NCBI GenBank assembly: GCA_016199835.1
Contig: JACQFX010000042.1
Coordinates: 1 to 47,149, forward strand
Direction: 5' to 3'
DNA length: 47,149 bases
From: Nitrosomonadales bacterium
GTDB lineage: Bacteria; Pseudomonadota; Gammaproteobacteria; Burkholderiales; Gallionellaceae
The notes under the pieces were generated by a model, which worked only from the letters and a program-made list of their open reading frames with translations, searched no databases and had not been told where the DNA came from. The translations under genes and the position numbers were made by a program. Positions 17,813 to 26,919 of this stretch are shown here, in pieces. Within the stretch, counting starts at the first letter, position 1. The number at the start of each line of letters is the position of its first letter.

Positions 17813-20800
17813 CTAAGGGGCGATGGCCTTGTTGTTCGTTTCGTTGGTTTGCTTCTTTACCTTGACTACATTCGGATTGATCCAGGTGCCGGTCACATTG
17901 TATTCAAACGAGGCCAACTTATCGAGTGGCTCGCGCAGCAATTTGTTGATCAGGAAGGTGCCGACGCCTGCCGCCGGATTGATCGCCAGCGCACCAAGGA
18001 AAGATACCGTGTTCCCTATGGTGGGGCGGATGGCAACGTTCAGGTTTTGCGTTTCGCGCGCCAGATCTATCTGCCCCTGCATGAGCACCTTGGCTGCCGA
18101 GCCATCTATTTTGAAATCATTGGTCGCCAGTACGCCCTGTTTGATTTGCGCCGTACCCGTAATGCTGTCGAAGGCAAAACCCTCGCTGAACACGTCGGTA
18201 AAGTCCAGCGTGATGTGCTTGGGCAAAGCTTGCAGACTGAGGATGCCGAGCAATTTGCCGACCCCCGGATCTATTTTCATGAATTGCCCCTTGTCTGTAT
18301 CCAGATTGAGCTTGCCGTCCAGCGCAGCATAATTGAAATCTTCCGGCGCACCGCGCCAGGAGAATAATCCCTCCAGCGTGCCGCCGCCTTTTTTGACGCT
18401 GTTCGGGTAGCCGGAACGTGCGAGTATCTTGCCCGCATCGGCGATCTCCAGCTTGAAGTTGACCTGGGTCTGCGCCGCATCGCCCGCCATGTGGTATTTC
18501 CCGTCCGCATTCAACACCCCGTCCGGATTGGTGATGCGCATGCGCTCCAGCAACCAGTCGCGCCCGTGCTGCTGCGCCAGCAATTCCATCTTGCCGAGTT
18601 GCTTATCTTTCCATGCAAGCTCGTCCACTATCAGGTCAAGCGCGGGAAAGTCGGTATCGCTGACACTTGCGGCCACGACCGGATTACGCTGCTCAATGGT
18701 CGTCTGCGCAGATTCTTCGCCCAGCGTGAGATTCCTCATGCGCGCCACCAGCCGACCTTTGCCCTGCGAGCGCCAGCTTATCTCGCCATTTATTTCTTTC
18801 GCCCCCAGTTGCGCGATCATCAAACCGTCCTGATTGCGCGCATTGATACGCAGATTGTTGATTCCGTGCCCGAAGGCATCAAGCTTCTGGATCGACAATT
18901 CGGCACCTGCGATATTGAAGGGAGAGGCTCCGCCGGACGCTCCGAGCAACGGCCCCCAGCCAGACAAAGACAGCCTCGGTATCGTACCGGTAATCCACAC
19001 GCCGTCGCGGTTCAGCCACTTGCCGGGACCGCCGAAATTCACCGTGCCGCGCTTAACCACCCAAACATCGTTTTCCTTGCGGCGCAACGCCCGCGCACCG
19101 AGCAGCCTGCCATATTGCAAGGACAACACTTCCTGCTGTGCCATCACACTCCGCATCTCGAAACGCAATGGGATCGCCTCACTTGCGCTCTTGTCGAACG
19201 GCGCAGGCAAGCTGGAAGCCAGGCCGGATAAATCCGAGGTAACCAGCACGTTCGTCTGCTTTTTCTGCGAATCAATCTCTGCATTCCAGTCGCTTCCGCC
19301 GTGCAGATAGGCAAACAGGGGATGCGGCACAATCTTGCGCAGCGCATCCATGTCGGCCCGGCCATGCGCCTTGACCGACACCATCCCGTTCGCACCACTT
19401 TGCACCGACAGTGTAGCGGGGCCGCCAAGGATTTGCGCGCTGGCATTCTTCGTTCTCATGGACGACTCGGTGAACAGCAGTTCGCCATTGGTCTTGTACA
19501 GCACCGGCGCCCCCGCCCCCAGATTCAGTTCGTTATCGAGGAAACGATAATTGCCGACAACCACTGCCGGTTTGCCACCTTGCAACGGCATGTCTACTGA
19601 TAAGCGCAGGTTGCCGTTGCCGTGCGCTGTCATGCCATCGGTAAAGCCATCGATATAAGCGTGCACCGGGCTGCTCTGGATAAAATCCAGCGCACGCGCG
19701 GTTTCGCCCGCCACTTCACCGCGTATTTGCAAGCGCATGTCGGAACCGGTCAAATCCGGCACGACCACGCTGGCCTTTTGCAGCCGCATCCCCTGCATTG
19801 CTGCGGATGTTGCATTGACTTCCAGCCGCTTCCCCTGAATAGACAGGTCGGCGATCACGTTAGTTATGCCCGGCCATGCCGGGTCATATTGCACTTCTCC
19901 TCCTCGCACGCGCGCCTGTATGCGGAATTCACCCTTGCGGTTTTCCGGAAAGGGGAAATCGTTCAGGTCACCGTGCAGGCGCAGGCGGAACTCATCTGCC
20001 TGTCCATCGCGCAACGCCGTGCGCAGCCATTCATGCGTTTGCTTGTCCAGAGCAACCAGCGGAATGTAGCGATCGGCATGGCTCACTGCTGCGCGCGTCA
20101 GCGCAATGTTCAAGTCCAGCAAGCCGGGGCTGCCCGGCAAGGATTGGAAACTGCCAAACACCGTTCCGGCGACGTCTTCGTTGGCAGCAGAAATGTTGTT
20201 GAATTCAACTCCCAGTTGTCCCTGCTTATTGGTCTGCCAACTGCCTTGCCCGGTGAACGTATCGAACGCCAGCGCTTCCGGCATGATTTGCGGCGCATCC
20301 ACTTTCAGTTTGCGCGTATTCAATGACAACCGGCCACGAACATCGCTGCCGTCCACCTCACCGCTCAAGCCACTGAATCCCGGCAGCGTGCCCACGCGGT
20401 TAAGGGATAGCTGATCAAAACGAGCCCTGATCTCGTAGTGTTTGAGTTTATCCGGAGCAGATTGCCATTTTGCCTGCAAGCCGGTGATGCGCCCATGCGG
20501 CGCAAATTCGGCAAGCTGTTTTGCCAGGTAAGCATCTAATGGCAGCGCATCTGTCATGCTGACGAGATTGGCAAGTTCCAGAACGTTGGCTCGCACCTCG
20601 CCGCTGGCCGGTTCCTTATCCGTGGCATCGGCATGGCGCAGATAAAAATCGGTGGGAGGCAACATCAGTCCGTTACTCATCTGCAAGGAGAGCTTTTGCG
20701 TGGACACCTCTACGCCTTGCGCCGATTCGCGCCAGCCCAGGCGCCCGCGCAGAGTACGCACGTCGAGCGGCGCCAGGCCGTCCGCCAGTTGCGCCCGCAC

Positions 20801-21670
20801 GTCCGCCAGCGATAGGTCTGCGACCAATTGATTCACCTTGCCGCCACCGATGCCCAGCCAGCCGCGCAATGCCCCTCTGCCGCGCTTGAATCCGGCAGGC
20901 AGCGGCAACCAGGTGCGCCAGGCCGCGACATCGGCATATTCAAGCCTGGCGTACACCTGCCCATGCCAGGCATCCAGCACCTCAAAACTCTCGCCGGAAA
21001 AATCGCCGCGCACATCGAGCTGTGCTGACAACTCCGCCGGCGGCATGGCCAGCATGGCAAAACGGTGATGGCTGCCGCTATTCTCAATGCGCAGACGCAC
21101 CTGATCGAATACCAACGCGGGGCTGGCACGCAACTCATCCAGCCAGGTGATGCGCGCATCGTGCACCACAATGCGCGACTGATTCAACAGCCAATCTGTC
21201 AGATCGTTCTGGTCGGGCGGCTGCTTGGACAATGCCGCCCCGGCGATATGCAAAAAACCCTTCACATCACGCCGGATCAGCAGATCCGGCTTATCCAGCT
21301 CCAGGCTATACAGCCGCGCCCTGGCCCTGAACAGGCTCATCCAGGACACGACACCATCCACATGCTGCAACACCAGGGCGACCTGATTCCGCCGCTCTTT
21401 ATCCAGGATGCGCACATCGGTAAACAGCAGATGAGGACGCAGCCCCCGCCAGTCGGCCTCTATCCTGCCGATGGTAACTGGCTGACCGACAGCCTGGCTA
21501 ACCGAGACAGTAATGTAGTCGTGATAACGCTCGATATCCGGCAATATCCAGTAACGCAGGCTCAGCAACAGGGCACCTCCGGCAAACATAATCAGCGCGG
21601 CGCAAACCAGCGCGATGCGCGTCAGATGGTTGAGGCTACGCCAGACAAGGCGCAGGGAAGATTTCAACAT
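17813..21670 (-). CDS. yhdP: YhdP family AsmA-like phospholipid-transport protein
   Basis: A very long (1285-residue) AsmA-like protein. One membrane helix near the N-terminus (about 20-43) anchors it in the inner membrane, and the rest is beta-rich periplasmic sequence expected to form a groove-like bridge to the outer membrane. The start WRSLNHLTRIALVCAA and the C-terminal AsmA region (TGTAQIKQGVLATNDF, GQIDLARETQNLNVAIRP) match YhdP. In E. coli YhdP, with TamB and YdbH, moves phospholipids to the outer membrane. It is divergent from glnE, with a shared promoter region of about 77 bp. Confidence 0.93.
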   Translation of the reverse strand: MLKSSLRLVWRSLNHLTRIALVCAALIMFAGGALLLSLRYWILPDIERYHDYITVSVSQAVGQPVTIGRIEADWRGLRPHLLFTDVRILDKERRNQVALVLQHVDGVVSWMSLFRARARLYSLELDKPDLLIRRDVKGFLHIAGAALSKQPPDQNDLTDWLLNQSRIVVHDARITWLDELRASPALVFDQVRLRIENSGSHHRFAMLAMPPAELSAQLDVRGDFSGESFEVLDAWHGQVYARLEYADVAAWRTWLPLPAGFKRGRGALRGWLGIGGGKVNQLVADLSLADVRAQLADGLAPLDVRTLRGRLGWRESAQGVEVSTQKLSLQMSNGLMLPPTDFYLRHADATDKEPASGEVRANVLELANLVSMTDALPLDAYLAKQLAEFAPHGRITGLQAKWQSAPDKLKHYEIRARFDQLSLNRVGTLPGFSGLSGEVDGSDVRGRLSLNTRKLKVDAPQIMPEALAFDTFTGQGSWQTNKQGQLGVEFNNISAANEDVAGTVFGSFQSLPGSPGLLDLNIALTRAAVSHADRYIPLVALDKQTHEWLRTALRDGQADEFRLRLHGDLNDFPFPENRKGEFRIQARVRGGEVQYDPAWPGITNVIADLSIQGKRLEVNATSAAMQGMRLQKASVVVPDLTGSDMRLQIRGEVAGETARALDFIQSSPVHAYIDGFTDGMTAHGNGNLRLSVDMPLQGGKPAVVVGNYRFLDNELNLGAGAPVLYKTNGELLFTESSMRTKNASAQILGGPATLSVQSGANGMVSVKAHGRADMDALRKIVPHPLFAYLHGGSDWNAEIDSQKKQTNVLVTSDLSGLASSLPAPFDKSASEAIPLRFEMRSVMAQQEVLSLQYGRLLGARALRRKENDVWVVKRGTVNFGGPGKWLNRDGVWITGTIPRLSLSGWGPLLGASGGASPFNIAGAELSIQKLDAFGHGINNLRINARNQDGLMIAQLGAKEINGEISWRSQGKGRLVARMRNLTLGEESAQTTIEQRNPVVAASVSDTDFPALDLIVDELAWKDKQLGKMELLAQQHGRDWLLERMRITNPDGVLNADGKYHMAGDAAQTQVNFKLEIADAGKILARSGYPNSVKKGGGTLEGLFSWRGAPEDFNYAALDGKLNLDTDKGQFMKIDPGVGKLLGILSLQALPKHITLDFTDVFSEGFAFDSITGTAQIKQGVLATNDFKIDGSAAKVLMQGQIDLARETQNLNVAIRPTIGNTVSFLGALAINPAAGVGTFLINKLLREPLDKLASFEYNVTGTWINPNVVKVKKQTNETNNKAIAP

Positions 21671-21747
21671 TTTGGCAAACGAAGCAAGGCAGGCATACGA
21701 GATCTATAATAAGCTGGTGTTTGCATCATTTTAACCTGAATCCCATC

Positions 21748-24567
21748 GTGAATACCCATCCCATTCCCCCACCCTCCGACTTTGAAAACATCCTGCAACG
21801 CAGTTTGCGCGGCAGCCGTTACATACAACGGCTACTCGACAGTGACAGCGGATTGTTGCCTTGGTTGCGGGCAAACCATGCGTCACCGTGCAGTACCGCA
21901 GAAATGACCGGCTGGCTGGATGCCATGCCAGTGACCAATGAAGCGTCGCTATCGCGTGCAGTGCGCCAGTTGCGCAAACGCGTGATGCTCAAATTGCTGA
22001 CGCGCGACCTGGGCGGACTGGCCGACCTGAACGAGGTGATGACCACCATGACCGCGCTGGCAGAACTGGTCATACGGCGCGCGCAAGCCTGCATCATGCA
22101 ATCGCTGGTGGAGCAATACGGAGCGCCCGCAGGCGTTAACAGCGGTGTGCCACAGGAAATGCTGGTAATCGGCATGGGCAAGCTGGGCGGCGGCGAACTC
22201 AATGTCTCGTCGGACATCGACCTGATCTTCGCGTACCCCGAGGATGGCGAAACGAATGGAGCGCGCAGCCTGTCCAATCACGAATTCTTTACCAAACTTG
22301 GACGCCGCCTGATCAACCTGATCAACGAAGCTACCGGGGAGGGTTATGTGTTCCGCGTGGACATGCGCTTGCGCCCTTACGGCGACAGCGGCCCACTGGT
22401 GATGAGCTTCGCCGGACTGGAGGAGTATTTCTTCACGCAGGGGCGCGAGTGGGAGCGCTATGCCTGGATCAAGGCGCGCGTGGTCTCTCCGGCCATAAAT
22501 CCTCTGAATGAAACAACTAGCCATTCGACTAAGCTGCAAAATACCGCAGCCAAGTCGCTGGTTATCCCGCCTGCGGGAGAGGGAGCAAACGAATCGCTGC
22601 ACGAACTTTTCGTTCACGAATTGATGCAGCTCGCGCGACCTTTCGTGTTCCGCAAATATCTCGACTTCGGCGCCTTCGCTTCCATGCGCAAACTGCATGC
22701 GCAGATCCGCCAGGAAGTGCAGCGCCGCGACCGCCTCAACAACGTCAAGCTCGGCCCCGGCGGCATACGCGAGATCGAATTCATCGCCCAGGTGTTCCAG
22801 TTGATACGCGGCGGACGCGATGCCGGACTGCGTATCCTGCCCACGCTGCAAGTGCTGCAAGTGCTGCGCGAAAACGCGCAGCTTGAACCCGGGACGGTGG
22901 CCGGATTGAGCGCGGCCTATGTCTTCCTGCGCAATCTCGAACATCGCTTGCAATATCTGGACGACCAGCAGACACAGGACATTCCGGAGCATCCCGATGA
23001 TCGTGCGCTGCTGGCTGAAGGCATGGGCTACCCGGATTACACCGCGATGCTGGAACAACTGGATCGCCACCGCGCGCTGGTCAGCGCGCAGTTTGCGCTG
23101 ATCTTCAGCACGCAAGAAGGCGATGCGCCGGACAATACCCTGTGGCACGACAACATGCAGGAAGAAGAACTGCGCAACGGCCTGGGCGAACTCGGCTATG
23201 CCGATGCCGCAGGCCTCGCCGAGCGTCTGCTGCAAATCCGCGACAGCGTGCGCTACCGCCAGTTGCAGGACAGCAGCCGCCAGCGCTTCGACCTGCTGGT
23301 ACCGCAATTCATCGCCCGTAGCGCCGCGCAACCCAACCGCGACCAGACGCTGACACGCCTATTGAACCTGCTCGAAAGCATAGGCCGCCGCGCCTCCTAC
23401 CTGGCCTTCCTCGCAGAATATCCGCTGGCACTGCAACGCCTGATAGATCTCGCCAATGCCAGCGCGTGGGCCAGCGATTACCTGAACCAGTATCCCATCC
23501 TGCTGGATGAATTGCTGGATGCGCGCGAAATCTACCGCGCGCCAGACTGGGCCGCACTGGATGCTGCATTGCACAAGCAATTGGCCGAATGTGAACAGGA
23601 TATCGAGCAGCAGATGGACGTACTGCGCCAGTTCCAACATGTCCAGACATTCCGCCTGCTGGCGCTGGATCTGCAAGGCCTGCTGCCGCTGGAAACGCTC
23701 AGCGACCACCTCAGCGACCTCGCCGACTTGATCCTGCGCCACGTGCTGCAACTATGCTGGCGCGAGGCGCGCAAGAAACACCGCAACGAACCGCAGTTCG
23801 CCATTATCGCCTATGGCAAGCTGGGCGGGCGCGAACTCGGCTACGCCTCCGATCTCGATCTCATTTTCCTGTACGACGATCCGCACCCGGATGCTGGAGA
23901 AATCTACGCCAGGCTGGCCAAGCGCATCAATGCCATGCTGGGTAGCTATACATCCGCCGGGCGTCTGTATGAAACCGATCTGCGCCTGCGTCCCAACGGC
24001 GAGGGCGGCCTGCTGGTCAGTTCGATAGAGGCATTCGCGGAATACCAGCAGAAACACGCCTGGGTATGGGAACATCAGGCGCTTACGCGCGCACGCTTCT
24101 GCGTCGGCGATGCGCGCGTGGGCGAACAATTCAAGGCCATCCGCCATCAAGTACTGCGCCAACCTCGCGACATAAGCACCCTGCGCCAGGAAATCATCGC
24201 GATGCGTCAGAAAATGCGCGACGGCCATCCGAATAACAGCCAATTGTTCGACATCAAGCACGATAGCGGCGGCATGGTGGACATCGAGTTCATGGTTCAA
24301 TTCCTCGTGCTGGCGCACGCGCACGACCATCCGGAGTTGACCAACGACCGCAGCAATTTGAGGTTGCTGCATCGTTGCGGCGAGCTAGGCCTGGTGGATG
24401 CACAGCAGGCGGAGCGGGTTTGCGATCTTTATCGCAAACTGCGCGCCTTGCAGCACAAGATGCGCCTGAACAACCAGGTGCCATGCCGCGTCGATGCCGA
24501 CGAAATTGATACCGCGCCGGTGCTGGCTCTGTGGAAAGCGCTGCTGGGTGCAGGCAGTGCTTCATAA
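21748..24567 (+). CDS. glnE: Glutamine synthetase adenylyltransferase/adenylyl-removase GlnE
   Basis: The bifunctional enzyme that adds and removes AMP on glutamine synthetase under control of PII. Two nucleotidyltransferase domains are visible: the N-terminal removase GKLGGGELNVSSDIDLIF (about 144-161) and the C-terminal transferase GKLGGRELGYASDLDLIF (about 687-704). I chose the GTG at 21748, giving 939 residues; a TTG at 21721 is possible and no ribosome binding site settles it. Between ARVVS and LARPFVFRKYLDF there are about 30 more residues than I expect (about 250-285), with a hydrophilic composition and a GC-rich repeat-like stretch at the DNA level. The domain cores look intact. Confidence 0.95.
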   Translation: MNTHPIPPPSDFENILQRSLRGSRYIQRLLDSDSGLLPWLRANHASPCSTAEMTGWLDAMPVTNEASLSRAVRQLRKRVMLKLLTRDLGGLADLNEVMTTMTALAELVIRRAQACIMQSLVEQYGAPAGVNSGVPQEMLVIGMGKLGGGELNVSSDIDLIFAYPEDGETNGARSLSNHEFFTKLGRRLINLINEATGEGYVFRVDMRLRPYGDSGPLVMSFAGLEEYFFTQGREWERYAWIKARVVSPAINPLNETTSHSTKLQNTAAKSLVIPPAGEGANESLHELFVHELMQLARPFVFRKYLDFGAFASMRKLHAQIRQEVQRRDRLNNVKLGPGGIREIEFIAQVFQLIRGGRDAGLRILPTLQVLQVLRENAQLEPGTVAGLSAAYVFLRNLEHRLQYLDDQQTQDIPEHPDDRALLAEGMGYPDYTAMLEQLDRHRALVSAQFALIFSTQEGDAPDNTLWHDNMQEEELRNGLGELGYADAAGLAERLLQIRDSVRYRQLQDSSRQRFDLLVPQFIARSAAQPNRDQTLTRLLNLLESIGRRASYLAFLAEYPLALQRLIDLANASAWASDYLNQYPILLDELLDAREIYRAPDWAALDAALHKQLAECEQDIEQQMDVLRQFQHVQTFRLLALDLQGLLPLETLSDHLSDLADLILRHVLQLCWREARKKHRNEPQFAIIAYGKLGGRELGYASDLDLIFLYDDPHPDAGEIYARLAKRINAMLGSYTSAGRLYETDLRLRPNGEGGLLVSSIEAFAEYQQKHAWVWEHQALTRARFCVGDARVGEQFKAIRHQVLRQPRDISTLRQEIIAMRQKMRDGHPNNSQLFDIKHDSGGMVDIEFMVQFLVLAHAHDHPELTNDRSNLRLLHRCGELGLVDAQQAERVCDLYRKLRALQHKMRLNNQVPCRVDADEIDTAPVLALWKALLGAGSAS

Positions 24568-24624
24568 TTTCCACGGAAGAAGCTAGAATCGCTTCCTTTG
24601 CGACACTCTTGAGGAAATCGAATC

Positions 24625-25545
24625 ATGTCCATGTCCGACCGCGACGGTTTTATCTGGTATGACGGCAAGCTCGTACCCTGGCGCGATGCCACTACCCATG
24701 TGCTCACCCACACCCTGCATTACGGCATGGGCGTATTCGAGGGCGTGCGTGCCTACAAAACCACCAGCGGCACAGCAATTTTCCGTTTGCAGGAACACAC
24801 CGAGCGCCTGTTCAACTCGGCTTACATCTTCCAGATGAAAATGCCCTGGGATCGCGAGACACTGATGGAAGCGCAGAAGGAAGTGGTACGCGCCAACAAG
24901 CTGGAATCCTGCTACATCCGCCCCATCGTGTTCTATGGTTCGGAAGCCATGGGCATCGCCGCTACGACATTGTCTGTGCATGTCGCCGTTGCCGCCTGGC
25001 CGTGGGGCGCCTATCTCGGTGAAGAAGGTATGGCAAAAGGCATACGCGTAAAGACGTCAAGCTACACGCGCCACCATGTGAACGTGAACATGTGCCGCGC
25101 CAAATCGGTCAGCACCTACACCAACTCCATCCTCGCGCACCATGAAGTGGCGCACGACGGATACGACGAGGCGCTGCTGCTGGACGTGGACGGCTACGTA
25201 GCTGAGGGCGCGGGCGAGAACATCTTCATCGTGAAGAAGGGCGAGCTGTACACGCCCGATCTGACCTCCTGTCTGGAAGGCATCACGCGCGAATCCATCC
25301 TGACGCTCGCTGCCGATCTCGGCATCGAAGTGATCCAGAAACGCATCACGCGCGACGAGGTGTATTGCGCCGACGAAGCCTTCTTTACCGGCACGGCAGC
25401 CGAAGTCACGCCGATACGCGAACTCGACAACCGCACCATAGGCTGCGGTTCGCGCGGGCCCATCACGCACAAGCTGCAATCGCTGTTTTTCGATTGTGTC
25501 GCCGGCAAGAATCCGCAGCATAGCGATTGGCTGGCGCACGTTTAA
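24625..25545 (+). CDS. ilvE: Branched-chain amino acid aminotransferase
   Basis: Last step of leucine, isoleucine and valine synthesis. The 306-residue length fits. The fold-type IV features are present: GMGVFEGVRAY, the cofactor lysine K160 in NMCRAKSVSTY, and EGAGENIFIVKKGELYTPDLT. The start has GAGGAAA a suitable distance upstream. It begins 57 bp after glnE. Confidence 0.96.
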   Translation: MSMSDRDGFIWYDGKLVPWRDATTHVLTHTLHYGMGVFEGVRAYKTTSGTAIFRLQEHTERLFNSAYIFQMKMPWDRETLMEAQKEVVRANKLESCYIRPIVFYGSEAMGIAATTLSVHVAVAAWPWGAYLGEEGMAKGIRVKTSSYTRHHVNVNMCRAKSVSTYTNSILAHHEVAHDGYDEALLLDVDGYVAEGAGENIFIVKKGELYTPDLTSCLEGITRESILTLAADLGIEVIQKRITRDEVYCADEAFFTGTAAEVTPIRELDNRTIGCGSRGPITHKLQSLFFDCVAGKNPQHSDWLAHV

Positions 25546-25570
25546 CTTGATCATCGCATAGCGATACTTT

Positions 25571-25608
25571 GCCCCTCTCCCCTGCCGTGGGAGAGCCGGA
25601 GAGAGGGA
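25571..25608. repeat. CCCCTCTCC...GGAGAGAGGG palindrome ahead of the zinc-finger gene
   Basis: CTCTCCC-CTGCCGT-GGGAGAG forms a stem, extended by CCCCTC and a downstream GAGAGAGGG. This type of palindrome is a common dispersed repeat. Its right arm ends 4 bases before the ATG at 25613 and supplies the purine-rich ribosome binding site of that gene. Confidence 0.7.
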
Positions 25609-25612
25609 AATC

Positions 25613-25810
25613 ATGCAAGAACACGCCAAGCAAAGCTACATCGAAGTCACTGCCGCAGATTTGCCGCTGCATTGTCCGACGCCGAGCATGGTTCTGTGGA
25701 ATGCCCATCCCAAGGTGTACATTCCGGTGGACAAGCTGGGTGAAGCGCGCTGCCCATATTGCAGCACGTTGTACAAGTTCAAGGGCGAACTGCCCAAAGG
25801 ACACCACTAA
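25613..25810 (+). CDS. Small CHCC-type zinc-finger protein
   Basis: A 65-residue protein with C21, H32, C47 and C50 in the order C-H-C-C, as in the zf-CHCC domain (LHCPTPSMVLWNAHPKVYIP, ARCPYCSTLYKF). The same domain occurs in mitochondrial complex I subunit NDUFS6 and in many proteobacteria as a stand-alone protein. It follows ilvE closely, as in related genomes. Its biochemical role in bacteria is not established. Confidence 0.88.
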   Translation: MQEHAKQSYIEVTAADLPLHCPTPSMVLWNAHPKVYIPVDKLGEARCPYCSTLYKFKGELPKGHH

Positions 25811-25813
25811 TAT

Positions 25814-25894
25814 GTAGGATGGGGAGGAGCGTAGCGTAACCCATCATTCGACCATGCGGTTTTAGATGGGTTACGCTGTGTTCCACCCGTCCGA
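25814..25894. repeat. Imperfect inverted repeat, second copy of the GTAGGATGGG family
   Basis: Left arm GTAGGATGGGGAGGAGCGTAGCGTAACCCAT (25814-25844) and right arm ATGGGTTACGCTGTGTTCCACCC (25865-25887) are related to the perfect repeat at 13836-13933 but have several mismatches. It lies between the zinc-finger gene and waaF. Confidence 0.8.
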
Positions 25895-25904
25895 CGATCT
25901 TCTC

Positions 25905-26915
25905 ATGACAAAAATCCTCGTCATCGCGCCAAGCTGGGTGGGCGACTGCATGTTGATGCAGCCCATGCTGGCTCGCCTCAAGCAGCGCCATCCCGGCGTG
26001 CAGATCGATGTGCTCGCGCCGCCATGGACAGTTGAGTTGCTGCGGCAGATGCCGGAGGTGAACGAGGTCATCGTCAATCCCTTTCCTCACGGTGCGCTGC
26101 AAATCCTTGCGCGCCGCAGTCTCAGCAAGCAATTGCGCAACGCGAATTACGACCAGGCTGTCGTGCTACCCAATTCGCTCAAATCCGCACTGGTTCCCTG
26201 GTTCGCCGACATCCCGCTGCGCACCGGCTACACCGGCGAGATGCGCTACGGCCTGCTGAACGATGCGCGCAAACTGGACAAACACAAATTGCCGCTGATG
26301 GTAGAACGTTTCGCTCAACTCGCCGAGGCACCAAACGGCAACATACAGCGCCCTCTTCCCCATCCGCGCTTGCAGGTTACCACCGGGCAGCGCCTGCACG
26401 TGCTGGACAAGCTCCATCTGGCATTGAGCCAACCCGTTGCCATCTTCTGCCCCGGCGCGGAATATGGCCCGGCCAAACGCTGGCCGATTCCCTATTTCGC
26501 CGAACTGGCGCAAACCTTGCGCGCGCAAGGCTACGCCATATGGCTGATCGGCTCGCCCAAGGACAAAGAGATCGCCGACAAGATCGTCGCGCTGGGCAAT
26601 GCGGAATGCCGCAATCTGTGCGGAGCGACCGACCTGGCCGATGCCATCGCACTGTTATCCTGCGCCGACCTGGTGGTGAGCAACGATTCCGGTCTGATGC
26701 ACCTGGCTGCCGCGCTGGACAGGCCCATGCTCGCACTGTTCGGTTCCAGCAGCCCGCAGTTCACCCCGCCGCTTTCGGATCGCGCGCGCGTGCTCAAGCT
26801 CGATCTGCCGTGCAGCCCCTGTTTCAAACGCGAATGCCCGTTAGTCCACTTCAACTGCATGAAGCAACTGACGCCGGATCAGGTCGCAAAATATATTCCA
26901 CAACAAACAAAGTAA
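25905..26915 (+). CDS. waaF: ADP-heptose:LPS heptosyltransferase II
   Basis: A GT9-family glycosyltransferase of 336 residues that adds the second heptose to the inner core of lipopolysaccharide at the cytoplasmic face. The N-terminal ILVIAPSWVGDCMLMQPML, the FCPGAEYGPAKRWP motif and the sugar-nucleotide site SNDSGLMHLAAALDRP with FGSSSPQFTPP are typical of WaaF. The ATG at 25905 is chosen because an upstream in-frame ATG (25866) lies inside the intergenic repeat. A phosphohexomutase gene starts 4 bp after it. Confidence 0.93.
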   Translation: MTKILVIAPSWVGDCMLMQPMLARLKQRHPGVQIDVLAPPWTVELLRQMPEVNEVIVNPFPHGALQILARRSLSKQLRNANYDQAVVLPNSLKSALVPWFADIPLRTGYTGEMRYGLLNDARKLDKHKLPLMVERFAQLAEAPNGNIQRPLPHPRLQVTTGQRLHVLDKLHLALSQPVAIFCPGAEYGPAKRWPIPYFAELAQTLRAQGYAIWLIGSPKDKEIADKIVALGNAECRNLCGATDLADAIALLSCADLVVSNDSGLMHLAAALDRPMLALFGSSSPQFTPPLSDRARVLKLDLPCSPCFKRECPLVHFNCMKQLTPDQVAKYIPQQTK

Positions 26916-26919
26916 AACC

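Noticed and set aside
21949-23331. A 460-codon minus-strand frame inside glnE.
   Set aside because: Antisense to conserved GlnE motifs, with no recognisable domain; an artefact of codon bias.
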